From the NCBI GenBank assembly GCA_028285595.1, contig JANQOW010000160.1, positions 1 to 64,000 of the forward strand: a stretch of DNA of 64,000 bases. Reading direction: 5' to 3'. Position numbers and translations under genes: made by a program. Shown here in pieces: positions 26,031-35,431 of the stretch. The notes beneath the pieces were generated by a model. It made no database searches. It was not told the origin of the DNA and worked only from the letters and a program-made list of their open reading frames with translations. This DNA is from Hyphomicrobiales bacterium (GTDB lineage: Bacteria; Pseudomonadota; Alphaproteobacteria; Rhizobiales; CAJQND01). The first letter of the stretch is position 1. Each line of letters starts with the position of its first letter.

Positions 26031-27248
26031 ATGGCGATGAACAGCCCTTCAGGCCCGGACATTGGCCCGGTCTTCCAAGCGCTGAAACCTGACGTGCGCG
26101 ATGAGCCGGAAAGCGGCATCATCCGGGTGGCCAACTATGCCTGGCAGGCCGAAGACGCCATCAAGCTCTGGGTTGGCGAAGGCGATTTGCCTACGCCGCA
26201 ATTCATTTGCGATGCCGCCAGCGCGGCGATGGCCCGGGGCGAGACGTTCTACACCTGGCAGCGCGGCATCCCCCAGCTCCGCGAAGCGCTGGGCCGCTAC
26301 CATGCCCGCCTCTTCGGGGTGCCCAACGATCCGGAGAACTATTTCGTCACCGGCGGCGGCATGCAGGCCATCCACCTGGCCCTTCAAGCCATTGCAGGCG
26401 CGGGCGATGAGGTTGTCATCCCCAGCCCGGCCTGGCCAAATTACGCGGCGCCCATGCGGATGCTGCAGATCAAGCCGGTGGAAGTGCCCATGCTGTTTGA
26501 GGCCGGCACCTGGCAGCTCGATCTCGACCGGCTGTTTGATGCGGTGACAGACAAAACCCGCGCGATCTGCCTCAACAGCCCCTCCAATCCGTTGGGCAAG
26601 GTGACCAGCCCGGACGAGCTGATCGCGGTGCGCGATTTCTGCCGCCGGCGGGGGATCTGGCTGTTGGGCGATGAGGTCTATTCGCGCTTCTATTACCCGG
26701 GCGAAGGCGACAACAGGACCGTTGCCCCATCGCTGCTTGAATGCTGCGAGCCTGAGGAGCGGCTGATCCTCGCCAACACGTTCTCAAAGAACTGGGCCAT
26801 GACCGGTTGGCGCATCGGCTGGTTGCAGGCGCCCCAGTCCATCGGCCAGGTGATCGAAAACCTGATCCAGTACAATACGTCGGGCGTGGCCTCGTTCATG
26901 CAATCGGCGGCCGCGGTCGCGCTGGATGAGGGCGAGCCCTTCATGGCCCAACAGGTGGAGCGGGCGCAAACCGGGCTCAACATCGTTCTGGACACTTTAG
27001 GCGTGCGTCCCGACGTGCAGTATCAAAAGCCCGAAGGGGCATTCTACTTCTTCTTCCGGGTGGAGGGCATGGACAGCTCGGAGACCACCACCCGGCGGCT
27101 GATCGATGAAGCCGGCGTCGGTCTGGCGCCCGGCACAGCCTTTGGCCCTGGCGGTGAAGATGGCTGGTATAGGCTGTGCTTTGCGCGCTCTCACGAGAGC
27201 CTGCAGACCGCCATGGAGCGGATCTGCACCTGGCTCGATAAGCGCTAA
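26031..27248 (+). CDS. class I/II pyridoxal-phosphate aminotransferase
   Basis: The 405-residue protein starts at ATG 26031 (a second ATG is two codons later). It shows the fold-type I features GETFYTWQRGIPQLREAL, VIPSPAWPNYAAP, NSPSNPLGKV, the Schiff-base Lys in NTFSKNWAMTGWRIGW and the carboxylate-binding Arg in YRLCFARS. It could be an aspartate- or branched-chain-type transaminase. It is convergent with ectC four bases past its stop, so the two are not cotranscribed. Confidence 0.9.
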   Translation: MAMNSPSGPDIGPVFQALKPDVRDEPESGIIRVANYAWQAEDAIKLWVGEGDLPTPQFICDAASAAMARGETFYTWQRGIPQLREALGRYHARLFGVPNDPENYFVTGGGMQAIHLALQAIAGAGDEVVIPSPAWPNYAAPMRMLQIKPVEVPMLFEAGTWQLDLDRLFDAVTDKTRAICLNSPSNPLGKVTSPDELIAVRDFCRRRGIWLLGDEVYSRFYYPGEGDNRTVAPSLLECCEPEERLILANTFSKNWAMTGWRIGWLQAPQSIGQVIENLIQYNTSGVASFMQSAAAVALDEGEPFMAQQVERAQTGLNIVLDTLGVRPDVQYQKPEGAFYFFFRVEGMDSSETTTRRLIDEAGVGLAPGTAFGPGGEDGWYRLCFARSHESLQTAMERICTWLDKR

Positions 27249-27631
27249 TCGGTTGCCGGCAGGTACGAGCCATCCTCATCGTGGGTTTCGCGCCCGGTGA
27301 GCGCGGGCGTGAAGACGCAGACGATCTTCATGCGCGTGGTGGCCCTGAGGATGTGCTTGTCGTGCTTATCAAGCGTGTACATGGTGCCGGCTTTGAGCGG
27401 GAACACTTCGCCGGTGGCCACATCTTCCACGGAGCCCTCGCCCTCTATGACGTAATTGGCTTCAATGTGGTGCTTGTACCACATGGTCTGTTCAGCACCC
27501 GCCTCAACGGTGGTCTCGTTCAGCGAGAAGCCGACCGCGTCTTCAGCCAGCAGGAAGCGCCGGCTGGCCCAAACGTCGCCGCGCACATCGCGGTCCGTAT
27601 CCAAAATCTGGTCCAAGCTTCTAACAATCAT
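27245..27631 (-). CDS. ectC: ectoine synthase homologue, without ectA/ectB
   Basis: The 128-residue cupin starts at the ATG giving MIVRSLDQILDTDRDV, the typical EctC N-terminus. Residues corresponding to the iron ligands fall at the standard numbering: Glu57 (HHIEANY), Tyr85 (GTMYTLD) and His93 (DKHDKHIL). The terminal block FTPALTGRETHDEDGSYLPA matches EctC. It closes the ring of N-gamma-acetyl-diaminobutyrate to ectoine in producers. No EctA or EctB gene lies nearby, so it is either a solitary EctC that uses an imported or alternative substrate, or a neofunctionalised cupin. It is divergent from the TauD-like gene. Confidence 0.88.
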   Translation of the reverse strand: MIVRSLDQILDTDRDVRGDVWASRRFLLAEDAVGFSLNETTVEAGAEQTMWYKHHIEANYVIEGEGSVEDVATGEVFPLKAGTMYTLDKHDKHILRATTRMKIVCVFTPALTGRETHDEDGSYLPATD

Positions 27632-27689
27632 GAGCGGGTGCCTTTCGCTTCTGAAGAGGTTTGAGGTTGCAATAGAGCGCCGCGGCGCC

Positions 27690-27726
27690 CGCTGCAAGGA
27701 TACTTGAGATTTTCATCCTTGCTGCG
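27690..27726. promoter_or_regulatory. near-perfect inverted repeat in the ectC/tauD-like intergenic region
   Basis: CGCTGCAAGGAT (27690-27701) and ATCCTTGCTGCG (27715-27726) are reverse complements at 11 of 12 positions, with a 13-base gap. It lies about midway between the divergent starts at 27631 and 27778, so a dimeric regulator binding here could control both genes. The regulator is not identified. Confidence 0.55.
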
Positions 27727-27777
27727 GCCTTCAAACTGCGGATACGCTTGCCACCTGGCTGAGGAAGGAGCACGCCC

Positions 27778-28647
27778 ATGTCTGTCAAAAACCTCAAGAT
27801 TTCCAAGCTCACGCCGACCATCGGGGCAGAACTGTCGGGGATCGACCTCAACGGTGAGTTGGACGCTGCAACCCTGGATGCGATCTATGGCGCCCTCATC
27901 GACAATCTGGTGATCTTCTTTCGCGATCAGGACCTCTCGCCGGCCGCCCATCTGCGCTTTACGCGCTCGTTTGGCGAGCCGGAGCCGCCGCATCCCATCT
28001 ATCCTCATGTGGATGAGTTTGAGAACATTGTGGTGCTCGCCAATGATGCCGAGACGCCGCCGGACACCGATGGCTGGCATGCGGATGTGACCTTCAAACC
28101 CAATCCGCCGTTCGCCTCAATCCTCTCAGCGCGCCATGTGCCCGAATGCGGGGGCGATACCATGTGGGCCAACATGTATGCCGCTTATGACGCCCTGCCC
28201 GCCGGCATGAAGGCCGATCTGGCAGATCTTCAGGCCGTCCACGATATGGGTGATTTCCGCAACAACTTTGCGACCGGCCCGGATGCGGGCGAGAAGCTCA
28301 CACGCGCCCATGGCCGGTTCGGGTCGGCGGTTCATCCGGTGGTGATGCACCATCCGGTGACGGAGCGGCCTTTTCTCTATGTGAACGAGGGGTTCACCCA
28401 GCACATTGTGGGCCTCACCGCGCGCCAAAGCCGGCGCCTGATCGGCTATTTGCTGGACCACATGAACCGCCCGGAATACCAGGTGCGCTTTCGCTGGCAG
28501 AACAACTCGCTGGCCATGTGGGACAACCGGGTGACGCAGCATTATGCGGTGGCCGACTATTTGCCCGCCTACAGGTGCATGCACCGGGTCACCGTGGTAA
28601 ATGACAGGCGAGCAGACGCGAACGTCACCCTCGCCAAAGCGGGCTGA
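27778..28647 (+). CDS. TauD/TfdA-family Fe(II)/2-oxoglutarate dioxygenase
   Basis: The 289-residue enzyme hydroxylates a substrate with O2 and 2-oxoglutarate. The HxD pair is His101-Asp103 (DGWHADVTF); the distal His lies near residue 255 in TQHYAVADY, and the 2-oxoglutarate-binding Arg is in the C-terminal block AYRCMHRVTV. The N-terminus KISKLTPTIGAELSGIDLNGEL is typical of TauD. The start has GGAAGGAG upstream. It is followed by a VOC protein and appears to begin a five-gene run to 30414. Substrate (sulfonate, phenoxy acid or other) unknown. Confidence 0.88.
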   Translation: MSVKNLKISKLTPTIGAELSGIDLNGELDAATLDAIYGALIDNLVIFFRDQDLSPAAHLRFTRSFGEPEPPHPIYPHVDEFENIVVLANDAETPPDTDGWHADVTFKPNPPFASILSARHVPECGGDTMWANMYAAYDALPAGMKADLADLQAVHDMGDFRNNFATGPDAGEKLTRAHGRFGSAVHPVVMHHPVTERPFLYVNEGFTQHIVGLTARQSRRLIGYLLDHMNRPEYQVRFRWQNNSLAMWDNRVTQHYAVADYLPAYRCMHRVTVVNDRRADANVTLAKAG

Positions 28648-28672
28648 CGGATAACAATTCTTGGAGAGCGAA

Positions 28673-29491
28673 ATGAGTTGGGCCATTCACCATGTGGGGC
28701 TCAGTGCCCACGACATTGCACGGGCACGCTGGTTCTTTGGCGAACTGATCGGCCTGACGGAAGCTGAGAATGGCGCAGCGGGTGAGACAAGCGCCCGGTT
28801 TGGCGACGGGATGCGCGGGGTGCATCTGGCCAAGCCGCAGCGCGCGGTGGCCCAGCTTGACGGGACCGTTGTGCACCCGGCCGGCGGGCGAAAAATGGCG
28901 ATCAGTCTCAGCGACTTGAACATGGTCGCCCGGAACCTGGACCGGGCATCGATCTCGTATGTGGAAGGCGCAGACGGCGCGAGCCTGACAACCATGGACC
29001 CGTCGCTGAACGTGATCGAGTTCGTTCAGGCCAACGGCGCGGACGATACTGATGGCGACCACCCCTGGGAGCAGGACTGGGGCTGGGGCGTGCATCACGT
29101 CAACTTGCAGGTGGGCGACGTGCGCGAGGGAGTTGGCTTCTTCACCGAAATGGCCGGCATTGCCGAAGGGCCTTGGCATGTGCCGGAGACCATGGGTGAT
29201 GTGAGTGTGGATCCGGCCCAACTGGCCCTTTTGCCCCTGGGCGATGACAATCGCGGCCTCCATCTCAACCGGCCGGACGCCACGTTCGCGCTGCGCAACA
29301 ATTTCGCCCACAACCCCACCATCGGCGGCCATCCGGCCTTCTGGGTGCGGGACGTGAAGGCGGTGATGGAGCGGTTGGACGGGGCGGGCATCGCTTATAC
29401 GGATGCGGGCGTCTACGCCATGCCCCATATGCACCAGATTTATGTGCTGGACTTAACGGCGAACTTCATTGAGGTGAACCAATATGTCTAG
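28673..29491 (+). CDS. two-domain VOC (glyoxalase/extradiol-dioxygenase-like) protein
   Basis: The start at MSWAIHHVGLS follows GGAGAG, 25 bases after the TauD-like stop. The 272-residue protein has two tandem vicinal-oxygen-chelate domains: one from HHVGLSAHDIARARWFFGELIGL to about 125, and one from GVHHVNLQVGDVREGVGFFTEMAGI to the end with DLTANFIEVNQ. Metal ligand candidates are the His of HHVGL and VHHVN and the C-terminal Glu. VOC enzymes include ring-cleavage dioxygenases, isomerases and lyases, so the function is unassigned. Confidence 0.82.
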   Translation: MSWAIHHVGLSAHDIARARWFFGELIGLTEAENGAAGETSARFGDGMRGVHLAKPQRAVAQLDGTVVHPAGGRKMAISLSDLNMVARNLDRASISYVEGADGASLTTMDPSLNVIEFVQANGADDTDGDHPWEQDWGWGVHHVNLQVGDVREGVGFFTEMAGIAEGPWHVPETMGDVSVDPAQLALLPLGDDNRGLHLNRPDATFALRNNFAHNPTIGGHPAFWVRDVKAVMERLDGAGIAYTDAGVYAMPHMHQIYVLDLTANFIEVNQYV

Positions 29492-29509
29492 ACATAATGA
29501 GCGGCGCGC

Positions 29510-29941
29510 ATGGTGCTAGCCGGTCTTCTTGCCATTTGCGTTGCGGCGGCGTTTGCCGGGGCGGCGATCTACATCAATTTTGCAGAGCATCCGGCGCGGA
29601 TGCAGCTCAACGATGCTGCTCTCCTGAGCCAGTGGAAACCGTCCTACGCTCGCGGCTTTCAGATGCAGGCCAGCCTCGCGGTGGTCGGGTTTCTTCTGGG
29701 CCTCACGGCCTGGTACCAGACCGGCGACATGCAATGGGGCCTTGGCGCCATCATCCTGGTGGCCAATTGGCCTTTCACATTGCTGGCCATCATGCCGATC
29801 AACAGACGCTTGGAAGCCATGTCTCCACAGGAGCCGGACCCGGATCTGAGGGCCTTGATGGAGCGCTGGGGATCGCTGCACGCGATCAGGAGCGCTTTTG
29901 GAGCCGGCGCGACGATCGTGTTCGTGCTGGCGGCATTGTGA
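29510..29941 (+). CDS. DUF1772-like membrane protein
   Basis: A 143-residue protein with four hydrophobic segments: LAGLLAICVAAAFAGAAIYIN, ASLAVVGFLLGLTAW, WGLGAIILVANWPFTLLAIMP and AFGAGATIVFVLAAL. The motifs HPARMQL and MPINRRLE match the DUF1772/anthrone-oxygenase-like family. Its stop overlaps the start of the YHS gene (ATG within GTGATG), showing translational coupling. Confidence 0.8.
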   Translation: MVLAGLLAICVAAAFAGAAIYINFAEHPARMQLNDAALLSQWKPSYARGFQMQASLAVVGFLLGLTAWYQTGDMQWGLGAIILVANWPFTLLAIMPINRRLEAMSPQEPDPDLRALMERWGSLHAIRSAFGAGATIVFVLAAL

Positions 29942-30414
29942 TGCCGGCGCGCTTGCATCTTCACGCGCGTGCACTGGTGCTGGGCTGGGTGTTCGCTTGG
30001 GCGTTCGCCGCCCTCGCCCATGCCGATGCGCCCAAGGTCAATCTGGGCCACTTCAACAAGCTCGCCATGAACGGCTATGACGTGATGACCTATTGGAAGG
30101 GCGGCAAGCCCCTGGAGGGCAAGAGGAAGATCTCGGCGGCCTATAACGGCGCCACGTGGGTCTTCATCTCAAAAGAGAACCGCGCCTTGTTCCTGGAGAA
30201 CCCGGCGAAGTACGCCCCCCAATATGGCGGCTACTGCGCCTATGCCGCCAGCCGCAACGCTGTGGCGGATGTGGATCCTTACGCCTGGCGCATCTGGAAG
30301 GACAGGCTCTATCTCAACTACAGCCCCCGCGTGCGCCGCCAATGGGCCAGCGACATTGACGAGAATATCGCCAAGGCAGACGGGTTCTGGCCGAAGCTGT
30401 TGGAGAATGAGTGA
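29941..30414 (+). CDS. secreted YHS-domain protein
   Basis: The 157-residue protein starts at the last base of the DUF1772 stop codon. A signal peptide (about residues 1-30, ending AHA) precedes a YHS domain: NGYDVMTYWKGGKPLEGKRKISAAYNGATWVFIS, PAKYAPQYGGYCAYAAS and DPYAWRIWKDRLYLNY. YHS domains often carry metal or occur with copper and haem proteins; here a single Cys (GYCAY) is present. It is a paralogue of the gene at 36205-36681. Confidence 0.85.
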   Translation: MPARLHLHARALVLGWVFAWAFAALAHADAPKVNLGHFNKLAMNGYDVMTYWKGGKPLEGKRKISAAYNGATWVFISKENRALFLENPAKYAPQYGGYCAYAASRNAVADVDPYAWRIWKDRLYLNYSPRVRRQWASDIDENIAKADGFWPKLLENE

Positions 30415-30487
30415 GGGAAAACCATTCTGTTTTGGATATTTACAAGCGTACGCTGAGGAATAGAATCATCTAGCCGTTCTGCTGAGA

Positions 30488-30718
30488 TTGGCAGCTCGCA
30501 GTTGCGGCGATCAGTTGATCAAGCTGGCACTAAAGGTTCCGAGCGTGACCGAAGAAGAGCTCCAAAATGAACTGGTTATCCTGCGAGAGCGCTGGGAGAG
30601 ATTCACCCAGACAGGCGAAAGCTTCTCCCATGCTCATGTCAAGAAGTGGTTGGACGAGCTAACCCATCGCGCGGGCACTGAGGCAAGAACTAACGGTCGC
30701 CGCGGCGAGGATCGCTAG
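30488..30718 (+). CDS. possible small hypothetical protein
   Basis: The open frame begins at TTG 30488 and encodes about 76 residues, helical and charged ([34 protein letters not shown]). There is no strong ribosome binding site, and later TTG or GTG starts would shorten it. No family recognised. The stretch 30415-30714 would otherwise be empty. It ends four bases into the convergent TrhO gene. Confidence 0.35.
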   Translation: MAARSCGDQLIKLALKVPSVTEEELQNELVILRERWERFTQTGESFSHAHVKKWLDELTHRAGTEARTNGRRGEDR

Positions 30719-31635
30719 GACCGCTCAGCCTGCCCCAGATGCACCTCTCCACGCTCCTCAGCCAGCTCCATCTGGCGTTGGCGGGCGGCGTAGCGGGCCT
30801 TCTGGTCCTCTGATTTCTCCGCCCAGCAGCGCGGGCAGCTGACGCCCTTTTGGAACTTGTCGGACGCCTTGTCGTCCTCGGTGATCGGGAAGCGGCAGGC
30901 GTGGCACATGTCGTAGGAGCCTTCGTCCAGACCGTGGGTCACCGACACGCGCTCGTCGAACACGAAGCACTCGCCTTCCCAGAGGCTCTCGTCCTCCGGC
31001 ACGGTCTCCAGATACTTCAAGATCCCGCCTTTCAGATGGAAGACCTCATCGAACCCGTTGGCGAGCATGTAGGAGGACGCCTTCTCGCAGCGGATGCCTC
31101 CGGTGCAGAACATCGCCACCTTCGGCTTATCTTTGAGATCGGCGCTCGCCTTCACGAACTCCGGGAACTCGCGGAACGATGCGGTGACCGGGTCCACCGC
31201 CCCTTTGAACGTGCCGATCTCAACCTCGTATGCGTTGCGGGTGTCGATCACCACCACGTCCGGATCTGAGATAAGCGCATTCCAGTCCTGCGGGTCCACG
31301 TAGGTGCCCACCTGCGCGGTGGGATCGGCCTCAGGCGCCCCCATGGTGACGATCTCTTTCTTCAGCCGCACCTTCATGCGCAGGAACGGCATCTCGCTCG
31401 CCCAGGATTCCTTGTGGTCCAGATCGGCAAGTCTCGGGTCACTCTTCAGGTGGTCCAGCACGGCCGCAATACCTTCCGGCGGCCCGGCAATGGTGCCGTT
31501 GATCCCCTCGCGCGCCAGGAGCAGCGTGCCCATGACCCGGGCGCGCTCGCATGCCGCCTGCAGGGGCGCGCGCAAGGCCTCATAATCGGGCAAGGCCACA
31601 AACTTGTAGAGGGCCGCGACCAGAACGTCTGCCAT
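30715..31635 (-). CDS. trhO: tRNA uridine(34) hydroxylase TrhO (rhodanese family)
   Basis: The ATG at 31635 gives a 306-residue protein. TrhO makes 5-hydroxyuridine at the wobble position of certain tRNAs using oxygen. The N-terminal domain contains [27 protein letters not shown] and [16 protein letters not shown]. The rhodanese domain has [15 protein letters not shown] and the catalytic Cys177 in [18 protein letters not shown] Cys-rich tail ([17 protein letters not shown]) is normal for the family. It follows the class III aminotransferase gene by 13 bases. Confidence 0.95.
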   Translation of the reverse strand: MADVLVAALYKFVALPDYEALRAPLQAACERARVMGTLLLAREGINGTIAGPPEGIAAVLDHLKSDPRLADLDHKESWASEMPFLRMKVRLKKEIVTMGAPEADPTAQVGTYVDPQDWNALISDPDVVVIDTRNAYEVEIGTFKGAVDPVTASFREFPEFVKASADLKDKPKVAMFCTGGIRCEKASSYMLANGFDEVFHLKGGILKYLETVPEDESLWEGECFVFDERVSVTHGLDEGSYDMCHACRFPITEDDKASDKFQKGVSCPRCWAEKSEDQKARYAARQRQMELAEERGEVHLGQAERS

Positions 31636-31648
31636 GCTAAGCCGTCCG

Positions 31649-33043
31649 TCAGCCGGCCCACTCGCCGCTGGCGACGAGTTCATCGGTGACCTGCATGATG
31701 CCCTTGCCCAAAGTCTCCACCACGAAGTCCACATCATTGCGGGTCATAATGAGCGGCGGTGACATGACGTTCAGGTGCACAATGGGGCGCACCATAAGGC
31801 CCATCTCGTCACAGGCATTGGCAATGCGCTTGCCGATATTGATCTCTTCAGAGAAGAGCTCGCGCGTCTCCTTGTTGGCCACGTTTTCAACGCACATCAT
31901 CATCTTCTTGCCGCGCACCTGGCCCACGATGGGAAGGTCAGCAAGGCTCTGCAGGCGCTCTTCGAAGTACGCCCCCACATCCATCACATTGGCCAGCACG
32001 TCCTCGCGCTCCATGATCTCCAGGTTCTTCAGCGCAGCGGCGCAGCACACGGGGTGGGCAGAATATGTATAGCCATTTGTGAACAGCCGGTTCTGATCCG
32101 GCGCGGCGATCACCTCGTGGATCTTATCGGAATAGATGGTCGCGCCCAGGGGCAGGTACCCCGACGTGAGGCCTTTGGCGCAGGTGATGATGTCCGGGAC
32201 AATGCCAAACTCATCCTCTGAGGCAAACCAGTGGCCCAGGCGCCCAAAGGCGGTGACCACCTCATCATGCACATAGAGCACATCATGCTTCTGGCAGATC
32301 TCATGGGTGCGCTTGTGGTAGCCCTCAGGCGGGACGATGACGCCCCCTGCCCCCATGATCGGTTCGGCAAAGAAGGCCGCCACATTGTCTGGGCCGAGCT
32401 CCAGGATCTTGTCCTCCAGCTCTTGCACCAGAAAGTCGAGAAACTCCGCCTCACTCATGCCCTCAGGGGCCCGGTAGAAGTTGGGGTAAGACAGGTGGTG
32501 GACAATGTCGGAGATGTACTCAAACTCCGGCACCCGGTCGGCCGCCTTCCCCGCAATCGAGGCGCAGATGTGCGTGGTGCCGTGGTAGGAGCCCTTGCGC
32601 GACAGGATGTGGCGTTTGGTCGGCATGCCGCGGCTGCGCTGATAGAACTGGATCAGCCGGTAGGCGGTGTCGTTGGATTCTGAGCCGCCCAGGGTGAACA
32701 TCATGTGGTTGAGATCGCCGGGGGCCAGCGCTGCGAGGCGGCCGGCCAACTCCGCAGAGGGCGTGTTGCCCATATCGGTGAACGGGCTGGAATAGGCGAG
32801 CTTCATCACCTGATCGGCAATGGCGTCGGCCATCTCTTTGCGCCCTTGGCCGATCTGGGTGCACCACAGGCCACCCACAGCATCGAAGTAGCGCTCGCCC
32901 TTCTCTGCGCCATAGATGTAGCAGCCCTCCGCCCGGTCAATCAGCAAGGCGCCTTCATCGGCGAAACTGTCAAAATGCTGCCAGGGGTGCAGGTGGTGTT
33001 TGCGGTCGAGTTCCCAGAGCTCTTTGGCGGAGTTGGACAACAT
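31649..33043 (-). CDS. class III omega-aminotransferase
   Basis: The 464-residue protein has features of pyridoxal-phosphate class III aminotransferases (beta-alanine, putrescine or GABA type): [82 protein letters not shown] and the Schiff-base Lys in [16 protein letters not shown]. It is adjacent to and downstream of the agmatinase-type gene (14 bases), so both may act on guanidino compounds and the amines they release, e.g. to 4-aminobutyrate. Confidence 0.92.
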   Translation of the reverse strand: MLSNSAKELWELDRKHHLHPWQHFDSFADEGALLIDRAEGCYIYGAEKGERYFDAVGGLWCTQIGQGRKEMADAIADQVMKLAYSSPFTDMGNTPSAELAGRLAALAPGDLNHMMFTLGGSESNDTAYRLIQFYQRSRGMPTKRHILSRKGSYHGTTHICASIAGKAADRVPEFEYISDIVHHLSYPNFYRAPEGMSEAEFLDFLVQELEDKILELGPDNVAAFFAEPIMGAGGVIVPPEGYHKRTHEICQKHDVLYVHDEVVTAFGRLGHWFASEDEFGIVPDIITCAKGLTSGYLPLGATIYSDKIHEVIAAPDQNRLFTNGYTYSAHPVCCAAALKNLEIMEREDVLANVMDVGAYFEERLQSLADLPIVGQVRGKKMMMCVENVANKETRELFSEEINIGKRIANACDEMGLMVRPIVHLNVMSPPLIMTRNDVDFVVETLGKGIMQVTDELVASGEWAG

Positions 33044-33057
33044 GGGGCGGGGTTTCC

Positions 33058-34020
33058 TTAAGAATGATCGATATGCGGATAGGCGTATAAGGACAACAGC
33101 TCAAAGGCAATGGTCGCACCGGCCAGTGCGGTGATGCCCGCGGTGTCATATGCCGGCGCCACTTCTACCACATCCATGCCCACCAAGTTGATCCCGGCAA
33201 TCTGCCGCAGCATGGTCATGGCCTGGTAGGGCGTAAGCCCGCCGATCACCGGCGTGCCGGTGCCGGGCGCGTAGGCCGGGTCGAGGCCATCAATATCGAA
33301 GGTGAGATAAACCGGGCGATCGCCTACAATTTCCTTGATCTTCTTCGCGGCCGCCTCCGGTCCGTCGCGATGCACCTCATTGGCATCGATGATGTTGATG
33401 CCCATGGTGTCGTCGTTCTTGGTGCGGATGCCCACTTGGGCCGAATGTGCCGGTTCGATCAGCCCCTGTTTGACGGCATGATAGAACATGGTGCCGTGAT
33501 CGATGCGGTCCTCCCCGTCTTCATCGTTCCAGGTGTCGGTGTGGGCATCGAACTGGAGCAGGCACAAGGGGCCGTGCTTGGCCGCATAGGCCTTCAGGAT
33601 GGGATAGGTGATGAAGTGGTCCCCGCCGAAGGTCAGCGTGGTTTTCGCTTTCTCCAGGATACCGGAAATGTGTTGCTCGATAAGGCCGGGCACCTCGTCC
33701 AGGCGGCCATGGTCGAACAGCATGTCGCCATAATCGACGACCGCCATCTTGTCGCGCACGTCAAAATCCCAGTTGTAGGGGCTGTCCCAGTCGATCTGTG
33801 TTGAGGCCGTGCGGATGGCGCGCGGGCCGAACCGGGTGCCCGGCCGATGGGTCACGGCGGTGTCGAACGGAATGCCGGTGACGGCGATATCCACCCCGTC
33901 CAGCTCTTTGGTGTATTTGGAACGCAAGAAGCTGACCACGCCGGAATAGGCGGGTTCGGAGTGTTTTCCAAACGGGTCCTTGCGCTGGACGGCGATATCG
34001 ATTTCAAGCTTTTGGGACAT
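33058..34020 (-). CDS. agmatinase-family ureohydrolase
   Basis: The 320-residue protein has the binuclear Mn sites of ureohydrolases: GGDHFITYP, LQFDAHTDTWND and FDIDGLDPAYAPGTGTP, with DYGDM also matching. The N-terminal IAVTGIPFDTAVTHRPGTRFGPRAIR is typical. These enzymes remove urea from agmatine, guanidinobutyrate or related guanidino acids. The class III aminotransferase and RidA genes next to it suggest that the substrate yields an amine or imine. The exact substrate is uncertain, so I do not assign speB. Confidence 0.9.
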   Translation of the reverse strand: MSQKLEIDIAVQRKDPFGKHSEPAYSGVVSFLRSKYTKELDGVDIAVTGIPFDTAVTHRPGTRFGPRAIRTASTQIDWDSPYNWDFDVRDKMAVVDYGDMLFDHGRLDEVPGLIEQHISGILEKAKTTLTFGGDHFITYPILKAYAAKHGPLCLLQFDAHTDTWNDEDGEDRIDHGTMFYHAVKQGLIEPAHSAQVGIRTKNDDTMGINIIDANEVHRDGPEAAAKKIKEIVGDRPVYLTFDIDGLDPAYAPGTGTPVIGGLTPYQAMTMLRQIAGINLVGMDVVEVAPAYDTAGITALAGATIAFELLSLYAYPHIDHS

Positions 34021-34141
34021 GTTGTTTTCCTGCAGGGCTCAAGAATTCCGAAGCACCTAAGTGCAATTTCCTATTTGACACAACCGCCTTCTTTCTGAAA
34101 CTTCCCGGTGAGCGAGGAAGATCATCAGAGGGGCCGACGCC

Positions 34142-34555
34142 ATGGCGCATGAGCGGTATCGTAAGTTCAACACCAAAGACACCTACCCGGAGCAGAACCT
34201 GGACAACGACCTGTGCCAGACCGTGAAAGCGCGGGGCACCATGGTGTTTGTGCGCGGCCAGGTGGGCCAGGACCTGGAGACGTCGCAATCGGTGGGCGGC
34301 GATGATCCGGCCGCGCAGGCTGACCAGGCCATGAGGAACGTCAAACTGCTGCTGGAGGAAGCCGGCTCCTCGCTGGATCACATCTGCCGCATTCAGGTCT
34401 ATCTGGTGCGGCGGGAAGATCGCGATGCAATCTACCGCACCATCGGCAAATGGCTGAAGGGCGTGCACCCGGTGTCCACGGGCCTGTTCGTTGCCGGCCT
34501 TGCGCGCCCGGAGTGGCTGATGGAAATTGAGGCCACAGCGGTTATTCCAGACTGA
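34142..34555 (+). CDS. RidA-family protein (enamine/imine deaminase)
   Basis: A 137-residue protein of the Rid family. The catalytic Arg of RidA corresponds to that in HICRIQVYLV, and the C-terminal WLMEIEATAV has the conserved Glu. Other family blocks are TMVFVRGQVGQD and AMRNVKLLLEEAGSSLD. It hydrolyses reactive imines formed by PLP enzymes or oxidases. It is divergent from the agmatinase and 12 bases before the PhyH gene. Confidence 0.9.
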   Translation: MAHERYRKFNTKDTYPEQNLDNDLCQTVKARGTMVFVRGQVGQDLETSQSVGGDDPAAQADQAMRNVKLLLEEAGSSLDHICRIQVYLVRREDRDAIYRTIGKWLKGVHPVSTGLFVAGLARPEWLMEIEATAVIPD

Positions 34556-34567
34556 GGGGATGAGACG

Positions 34568-35431
34568 ATGGCGGTGCTATCACAAGAGCAGATCGACCGG
34601 TTTTGGCGCGATGGCGTGCTTACCGTGCCGGATGCGGTTACGCCGGATCAGTTGGCGGCCATCCGGGCAGACTTTGCAGGCTGGGTAGAGGAGAGCAAGA
34701 CGCACACCAAGAGCTATGGTGAGGCCCCTGACGGGCGCCCCCGGTTTGACCTGGAGGACGGTCACACCGCCGAAAAACCGGCCCTAAGGCGCGTCAGTGC
34801 GCCCTGTGATGTGTCTCCAGCGTGCCTCGACGTGATGCGCAACAGCGCTATGACCGACATGGTGGCGGACCTGATCGGGCCTGACGTGAAACACCATCAC
34901 AACAAAATCAACTCCAAGCTGCCGGGCGCCGCAACGGAAGTGAAGTGGCACCAGGACTTCCCGTTCACCCCTCACACCAACAGCGACATCATCACCGCGC
35001 TCCTCATGGTGGACGAGGTGACCGACGCCAATGGCCCGCTTGAAGTCGCCCCCGGCTCCCACAAGGGCGATCTGCACTCGATCTGGCATGACGGCGTCTT
35101 CACCGGCGCCATTGATGACGGCACGGCTGATGAGATGAAGGCGAAGTCGGTCCGCTGCACCGGCCCGGCCGGCTCGGTCTGCCTCATGCACACACGCCTC
35201 GCCCACGGCTCAGCGCCCAATCTGTCGGACCATGCGCGCACTTTGCTGATCACCGTCTACTCGGCGGCAGACGCCATCCCGCTCACCCCCAACCCGGTGC
35301 CAAACCACCATGAAGGCATGATCGTGCGCGGCGAGGATAAGGGCATGATCCGAACGGAAGAATATTCGGTGGCCATCCCGCAATATCCCAAGGGCGCCTC
35401 GTTCTTCACCCAGCAGAAAGCTCCCTCATGA
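34568..35431 (+). CDS. phytanoyl-CoA dioxygenase (PhyH) family oxygenase
   Basis: The 287-residue protein has the Fe(II)/2-oxoglutarate centre of the PhyH family: His128-Asp130 in KWHQDFPF and a distal His in MHTRLAHGSAPNLSDHARTLL, with the 2-oxoglutarate Arg in the same block. The block GPLEVAPGSHKGDLHSI is typical. The EctD signature is not seen, so it is not ectoine hydroxylase. It lies between RidA and DUF1028; the last four bases overlap the DUF1028 start. The substrate is unknown. Confidence 0.87.
   Translation: MAVLSQEQIDRFWRDGVLTVPDAVTPDQLAAIRADFAGWVEESKTHTKSYGEAPDGRPRFDLEDGHTAEKPALRRVSAPCDVSPACLDVMRNSAMTDMVADLIGPDVKHHHNKINSKLPGAATEVKWHQDFPFTPHTNSDIITALLMVDEVTDANGPLEVAPGSHKGDLHSIWHDGVFTGAIDDGTADEMKAKSVRCTGPAGSVCLMHTRLAHGSAPNLSDHARTLLITVYSAADAIPLTPNPVPNHHEGMIVRGEDKGMIRTEEYSVAIPQYPKGASFFTQQKAPS

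Noticed and set aside
29497-30414. A 305-residue open frame running from 29497 to the YHS stop
   Set aside because: Its first part is only a shadow of the DUF1772 gene in another frame; the real YHS gene starts at the ATG at 29941, inside the DUF1772 stop, with a signal peptide.
34568-35431. Calling the PhyH protein ectoine hydroxylase because of the nearby ectC homologue
   Set aside because: The EctD signature around the HxD motif is missing and the gene is about 7 kb from ectC in another operon.
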